A DNA stretch of 64,000 nucleotides from Leptothoe kymatousa TAU-MAC 1615 (lineage in GTDB: Bacteria; Cyanobacteriota; Cyanobacteriia; Phormidesmidales; Phormidesmidaceae), in contig NZ_JADOER010000010.1 in NCBI RefSeq assembly GCF_018739865.1, positions 1 through 64,000 of the forward strand. The letters run 5' to 3'. Positions 60,110 through 64,000 of the stretch are shown piece after piece; the first letter of the stretch is position 1; every line of letters starts with the position of its first letter. The translations under genes were made by a program, and so were the position numbers. The notes below the pieces were generated by a model, which had not been told where the DNA came from, ran no database searches, and saw nothing but the letters and a program-made list of their open reading frames with translations.

Positions 60110-60328
60110 GGGCGGGTAAAAAAGGGGCAATCGGACGGTGGTGCCCACCTTGGCCACTATTAGAGCGGCCGAGGGGCAAGTCTAATTTACCCAAACCTGA
60201 CTTGATTCATAGAGAAATCAAGTCGGAATTGCATCAACCTTACAAAAAATTTTTATACCAGCAGATTTCCGTAGGGTCACCCTGGCTAAATGTTCTAGAA
60301 TGCGGCCCCCGTAGGGGAGACCAAAAAC

Positions 60329-61624
60329 CTATCTTCCTAGGCGGTTGGGAATATCCCGACAGCCCCCTGGCACTGTGGCTCGGGTTTTGCTGCCCCCCCA
60401 CTGGCACAGGTAGCAGCGTTGGCTTTCCGATAGACGTTGCGCCCCGGATAGGTCCATGCCTTCTACCACGGCTCCGGTAAATTCCCCGGTGTCGTAGTCC
60501 GGGGTGTCGGTGCGGGTTCTGGGGGTGGCGGTTTCCGCTGTGCCGTAGAAAAATCGGGTGCCCATGAGGTCGGCCCCCGCCAGGCTGGCGTCGCACAGCA
60601 CCGTACGGGCCAAATCGGACCGCACCAGGGAGCATTGGGATAGGTCAGACCGGATCAGGTTAATGCCGCTGAGGTCCACCCAGCGCAGGTCGTTACCCGA
60701 TAGATCCCCAGCCGCCAGCATGACCCCCAAATCAATGACCCGAGTACCATTGAGGCGATCTTCGGCGTAGCCCCCGGACCCATCCAAAATGGGACGCCCC
60801 AGTCGCTGGTCCCGCGCTAGGGGGGTGAGTAGCTTAGACCGGGACAAAAACCGCAGCACTTTGGCTTTGCCTTCGCCGTCGATGCTGCCCAAAATGGCGG
60901 CGGTGCGGGCCTCGGCAATGATGCGTTCCTGGGGCCAGTCTTCTAGCAGGCCTTCGTCATCCAGCACCAGTTCGGAAATGCCCTGGAAGTAGGCATCGAT
61001 GGTTTGCTGCTGGGTGATCAGGTTTTGCTGGGTGGTGAGGTCGCGGGAAATTATAAACTGTCGCCAGGCAACATATAGGGCCAGTACGGCGATAAAGATT
61101 TGGCCCAGGGCACCGAGGAAATCGCCCAGGGCGCCGATGGCTTCCCATTCCCATTCGCGGGTGGCTCCCCAGCGCATAAAGCTGGCGTTGATGCCGCTGA
61201 CCTGCATCAGGCCAAAGATGCCTAGCACCAGGCCAGGAATGGCGATGATGAGCGATCGCTGCTCTGGGGATAGGTCGTTGGCGATGGCCCGCATGGTGGG
61301 CATGGCCAGCCGAATGGAAATGGCTAGGGCGGCCAAGGACCCAAAGCAAATTAGCCAAAAGCTATTTAACCCCAGGCCGATTAGGGTAATCAGGGTGGAT
61401 GCGATCGCAATAAACAACGGCACTGGCAGTTTTATTGGGCCACGGGGCGGCGTCAGAGCCATTTCCTCACTGTGGGGTTCCGCCAGGGATGCGAAATCGG
61501 GATCTGGGTTGTAGTCCAGGGTAAAACGTTCCGAAGATTGAGGTGATGGAACTGGTGGCATGGCATCAGCAGACGAAGGCTCCGCGGTGGGCGGCTTTTG
61601 GGCAAACGGCTCTTGGGCGCTCAT
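60329..61624 (-). CDS. Pentapeptide-repeat membrane protein, 431 aa
   Basis: A Pro/Ala-rich N-terminal ~80 residues, then about four membrane segments (LFIAIASTLITLIGLGL, LICFGSLAALAISI, LIIAIPGLVLGIFGLM, IFIAVLALYVAW), a soluble helical region, and a C-terminal block of A-[DN]-L-x-x pentapeptides (LSQCSLVRSDLARTVL, ASLAGADLMGTRF). Pentapeptide repeats fold into a right-handed square helix. Function is unknown in cyanobacterial membrane forms. It may belong to the glycan unit (220-nt gap), but that gap suggests a separate transcript. Confidence 0.85.
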   Translation of the reverse strand: MSAQEPFAQKPPTAEPSSADAMPPVPSPQSSERFTLDYNPDPDFASLAEPHSEEMALTPPRGPIKLPVPLFIAIASTLITLIGLGLNSFWLICFGSLAALAISIRLAMPTMRAIANDLSPEQRSLIIAIPGLVLGIFGLMQVSGINASFMRWGATREWEWEAIGALGDFLGALGQIFIAVLALYVAWRQFIISRDLTTQQNLITQQQTIDAYFQGISELVLDDEGLLEDWPQERIIAEARTAAILGSIDGEGKAKVLRFLSRSKLLTPLARDQRLGRPILDGSGGYAEDRLNGTRVIDLGVMLAAGDLSGNDLRWVDLSGINLIRSDLSQCSLVRSDLARTVLCDASLAGADLMGTRFFYGTAETATPRTRTDTPDYDTGEFTGAVVEGMDLSGAQRLSESQRCYLCQWGGSKTRATVPGGCRDIPNRLGR

Positions 61625-61781
61625 ACAGGAAAATGTCTTAGGGCTGCAGCTGTGCGCAGTTTATCCCGAAAGGTGGGGTTAGGGGTATTGACTTAATGCT
61701 TAATGCGTAATGTTTCTGGAAAATGGGGTAGAAAGTTGGAATTTTGAATTTTGAATTCGGCAGCTGGGAAAAGGTTTGGGG

Positions 61782-64000
61782 TTAGTTTTGGTTACATGGG
61801 CGTCCCATGACTAGGCGACCGTTGGCTAGTTGGTAGATGCTGTGGGGTTCTTGGATGGGTTGGGCTGCTGTGGAAGACGCTTGCACGGTGCCGGTGGGGT
61901 AGCTAATTCTTGGGGGTTCGCCGGGTTGTTGGGGCAGACCGCCAGCTCCGGTGAGTAACAGGCTATTTTCGTTATTGTCGCTGCGGGCAATGCAGCTGGA
62001 TGCGACTAGCTGATCGGCGTTAACAAAGTTATCGGGTAGTTCGTCTAGGGCTTGGGTTTGTTCAAAGTCGGCGTTTAGGTCAATGGTGCCCGACCGACCG
62101 GATTGGGAGCTGGCGCTGATATCGCTGATGCCGTTAGCGCGCAGCTCAGGTGTGGTGAGGTCTGTTTGTTGTTTTGGGCCAAAGATGCCTGCGGCATTGA
62201 TTTGGATATTGCCGCCGTCGCCGCCGATGGCATTGGCGATGATGTCGCTGTTTTCGGCTGGGATGACGACGAGGGAACTGGCATTGAGGTTGATGTTGCC
62301 GCCGCTGCCGCTGCCAGGTGTAGCGCTGGTGGATTCGGCGTTGATAAAGCTGCCTCGGCGGAGAATGATGCTTCGGTCTACGTCGAAATTAATGTTGCCG
62401 CCCCCTTCAATGGAGGCAGTTTGGGTAGACAGTTCAACGCCATCGTCTAGGAGGACTGAGTTGGCGGTAATGTTGAGATTGCCTGCGGAGCCGGTGTTGG
62501 TGCCGAGGCTTTCGGTGGTGAGTTCCCCTGGGCCTTGAATGGTGAGGGTGCGATCGCTTCTAATAATTAAGTCACCTCCATTTTTCTGACTGTTTGTAAG
62601 AGTATTAATCGAACCGTTCTCTGCTAAAACTACATTGAGATCAGTATCAGGATTAGACTGTAGGCGTAAAACGCCAGCGGTACCATTACCATCAGTACGA
62701 GTTGTCACAGATGCGCCATTGCGCAAAGAGAGATTACTAGCTGTAATTGAAACCCCTCCACTATCGCCAACCGCACCTTCTCCCACTTGACTATCAATAG
62801 AAGAATCGGTTCCATCCACCGTGACATTGCCTGTGACCAAAATTTCGACCTGACCTGAGTTGCCCTCTCCAAAGGTACTCGCACCGACTTGTGAATTATC
62901 TTGAACAGAAAGATTGCTTGCTATAATTGAAACTCCTCCACTATCACCAAGAGCATCTCCGTCTACTCGACTGTCTATAAAGGAGTTGTTTCCACTAACT
63001 AAAATGTCACCTGTAGCTAAAATCTCGACTTGACCTGAGTTGCCATTACCAAAAGTACTTGCGCTGACAATCGCATTATTTTGAACAGAGAGATTGTTGG
63101 TTTTAATCGATACACCCTCACTATTACCAACCCCACGTCGAATTACTTCACTACCAATAAAAGAATTGTTTCCATCAACGATGATGTCGCCTATGGCTGT
63201 AATTTCAACTCGTCCTGAATTGCCTACTCCACCAGCATTCGTGCTAATAGCCCCTCCATTGAGTATGTGGAGATCGTTCGTTGTAATTGACACACCTCCG
63301 CTGTCTCCAACCGCACGTCGTAATACTTCACTTCCGATGCCAGAGTCGGCCCCATCAACTATGATATTGCCTGTAGCTACAATTTCAATCTGCCCCGAGT
63401 TGCCATTGCTAAAGGTATTTGTACTAACTTGTGCATTATTTTGAACAAAAAGATTGTTCGTTGTAATTGACACACCTTGACTATTGCCAACGGCACCTGG
63501 AATTACTTCACTAACAATAAAAGAGCCAGTCCCATCAATTATGGTATCTCCTGTTGCTGTAATCTTAACCTGCCCTGAGTCCCCCTCTCCACCAGTACTT
63601 GCAGTGACGACTGCGTTGTTTTGGACAGATAGATTGTTCGTTGTAATTGACACACCTCCACTATTGCCGACCGCTTCTAGTGAGCCTACTTCACTGGTGA
63701 TTCCAGAATTAATTCCATCAACTGTGGTATTGCCTGTAGCTAGAATCTCAATCTGACCAGAATTACCCTTGCTAAAAGTACTCGCACTGACTACTGCCGC
63801 GTTTTCGACCAATAAGTTGTTGGCTACAAGCAAGATACCTCCACTATTGCCAACCGCACTTCCGCCTACTTGACTGTCAATGAAAGAACCAATGCCACTA
63901 ACCGTGATATCGCCTCTGGCTACAATTTTAACCTGACCTGAGTTGCCCTCTCCAAAGGTACTCGAACTGAGTATCGCTGCATCAAGCACAGACAGATTGT
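61782..64000 (-). CDS. Haemagglutination-type secreted protein, C-terminal part (5' end outside window)
   Basis: The frame is open to the window edge, so the start and the TPS domain are missing. At least seven tandem 60-residue repeats run from the edge to about 62.7 kb. Each reads like NLSVQNNAxVSASTFG, x-GNSGQVEIxATGD, x2-VDGxxSxI, then VG[ND]SGGVSI. After these come irregular strands (GGDLIIRSDRTL, GGNINFDVDRS) and a C-terminal YQLANGRLVMGRPC tail. The beta-helical pattern and the tail match the 1041-aa protein at 25 kb. Near-identity of DNA repeats suggests expansion by unequal exchange. Confidence 0.85.
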   Translation of the reverse strand, partial: NLSVLDAAILSSSTFGEGNSGQVKIVARGDITVSGIGSFIDSQVGGSAVGNSGGILLVANNLLVENAAVVSASTFSKGNSGQIEILATGNTTVDGINSGITSEVGSLEAVGNSGGVSITTNNLSVQNNAVVTASTGGEGDSGQVKITATGDTIIDGTGSFIVSEVIPGAVGNSQGVSITTNNLFVQNNAQVSTNTFSNGNSGQIEIVATGNIIVDGADSGIGSEVLRRAVGDSGGVSITTNDLHILNGGAISTNAGGVGNSGRVEITAIGDIIVDGNNSFIGSEVIRRGVGNSEGVSIKTNNLSVQNNAIVSASTFGNGNSGQVEILATGDILVSGNNSFIDSRVDGDALGDSGGVSIIASNLSVQDNSQVGASTFGEGNSGQVEILVTGNVTVDGTDSSIDSQVGEGAVGDSGGVSITASNLSLRNGASVTTRTDGNGTAGVLRLQSNPDTDLNVVLAENGSINTLTNSQKNGGDLIIRSDRTLTIQGPGELTTESLGTNTGSAGNLNITANSVLLDDGVELSTQTASIEGGGNINFDVDRSIILRRGSFINAESTSATPGSGSGGNINLNASSLVVIPAENSDIIANAIGGDGGNIQINAAGIFGPKQQTDLTTPELRANGISDISASSQSGRSGTIDLNADFEQTQALDELPDNFVNADQLVASSCIARSDNNENSLLLTGAGGLPQQPGEPPRISYPTGTVQASSTAAQPIQEPHSIYQLANGRLVMGRPCNQN

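Overview
The window reads as chromosome of a cyanobacterium, probably a non-model one (no close species can be named from sequence alone). Support: many copies of the HIP1 octamer GCGATCGC, a ChlH-type magnesium-chelatase large subunit, an NtcA-type nitrogen promoter (GTA-N8-TAC, 22 nt, TACAAT), PEP-CTERM proteins, long haemagglutination-domain secretion proteins and many hybrid histidine kinases. No rRNA, tRNA, CRISPR array, transposase or phage gene was seen.

Layout. 0-5 kb: MFS exporter, a truncated DUF4265-like ORF, RNase PH, a PEP-CTERM surface protein. 4.6-11.6 kb: nitrogen-compound module: allophanate-hydrolase-related protein divergent from an M20 carbamoyl-amino-acid hydrolase across an NtcA promoter, then a complete Pot-type ABC importer (ATPase, binding protein, two permeases). 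11.6-17.3 kb (minus): an orphan solute-binding protein, a hybrid sensor kinase and a receiver-kinase, likely one signalling unit. 17.8-24.3 kb: ClC channel, 15-bp tandem repeats, kelch lipoprotein, ChlH-like protein with two in-frame palindromic repeat insertions. 24.5-28.1 kb: a TRYPCO1/CU044_2847-like protein tail-to-tail with a 1041-aa haemagglutination-domain protein. 28.2-30.7 kb: four tandem short genes for Gly-Gly leader peptides plus one decayed copy, each intact gene with the same 221-222-nt upstream region. 31.2-32.4 kb: two membrane proteins sharing a VGxDY N-terminus, one with 46 uninterrupted collagen triplets.

32.6-44.2 kb: a 12-gene metabolic island (SnoaL-like, two MDR reductases, VOC protein, DUF1838, Asp/Asn-hydroxylase-like, hydantoinase, nitrilase-like, aldehyde dehydrogenase, lipocalin-like, alpha/beta hydrolase, cupin). 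Hydantoinase here and carbamoylase plus importer at 5-11 kb could form one route for a cyclic ureide or amide, but the substrate is unknown, and the nitrilase and hydrolase each lack the usual nucleophile residue.

45-53 kb: YHS lipoprotein, a second hybrid-kinase/receiver-kinase pair paralogous to the first, a PAS-PAS-GAF-GGDEF-EAL protein and a small conserved protein. 53.7-61.6 kb (minus): an exopolysaccharide-type locus (two GT4, one GT2, Wzy/ligase-like membrane protein), a metzincin-like lipoprotein and a pentapeptide-repeat membrane protein. 61.8-64 kb: the C-terminal part of a second haemagglutination-type protein built of 60-aa repeats, cut by the window edge.

The two best candidates for an undescribed system are the Gly-Gly peptide array (near-identical leaders, diverged cores with a shared C-[NG]-R-T-x-K motif, no processing genes nearby) and the adjacent VGxDY/collagen-stalk membrane pair.
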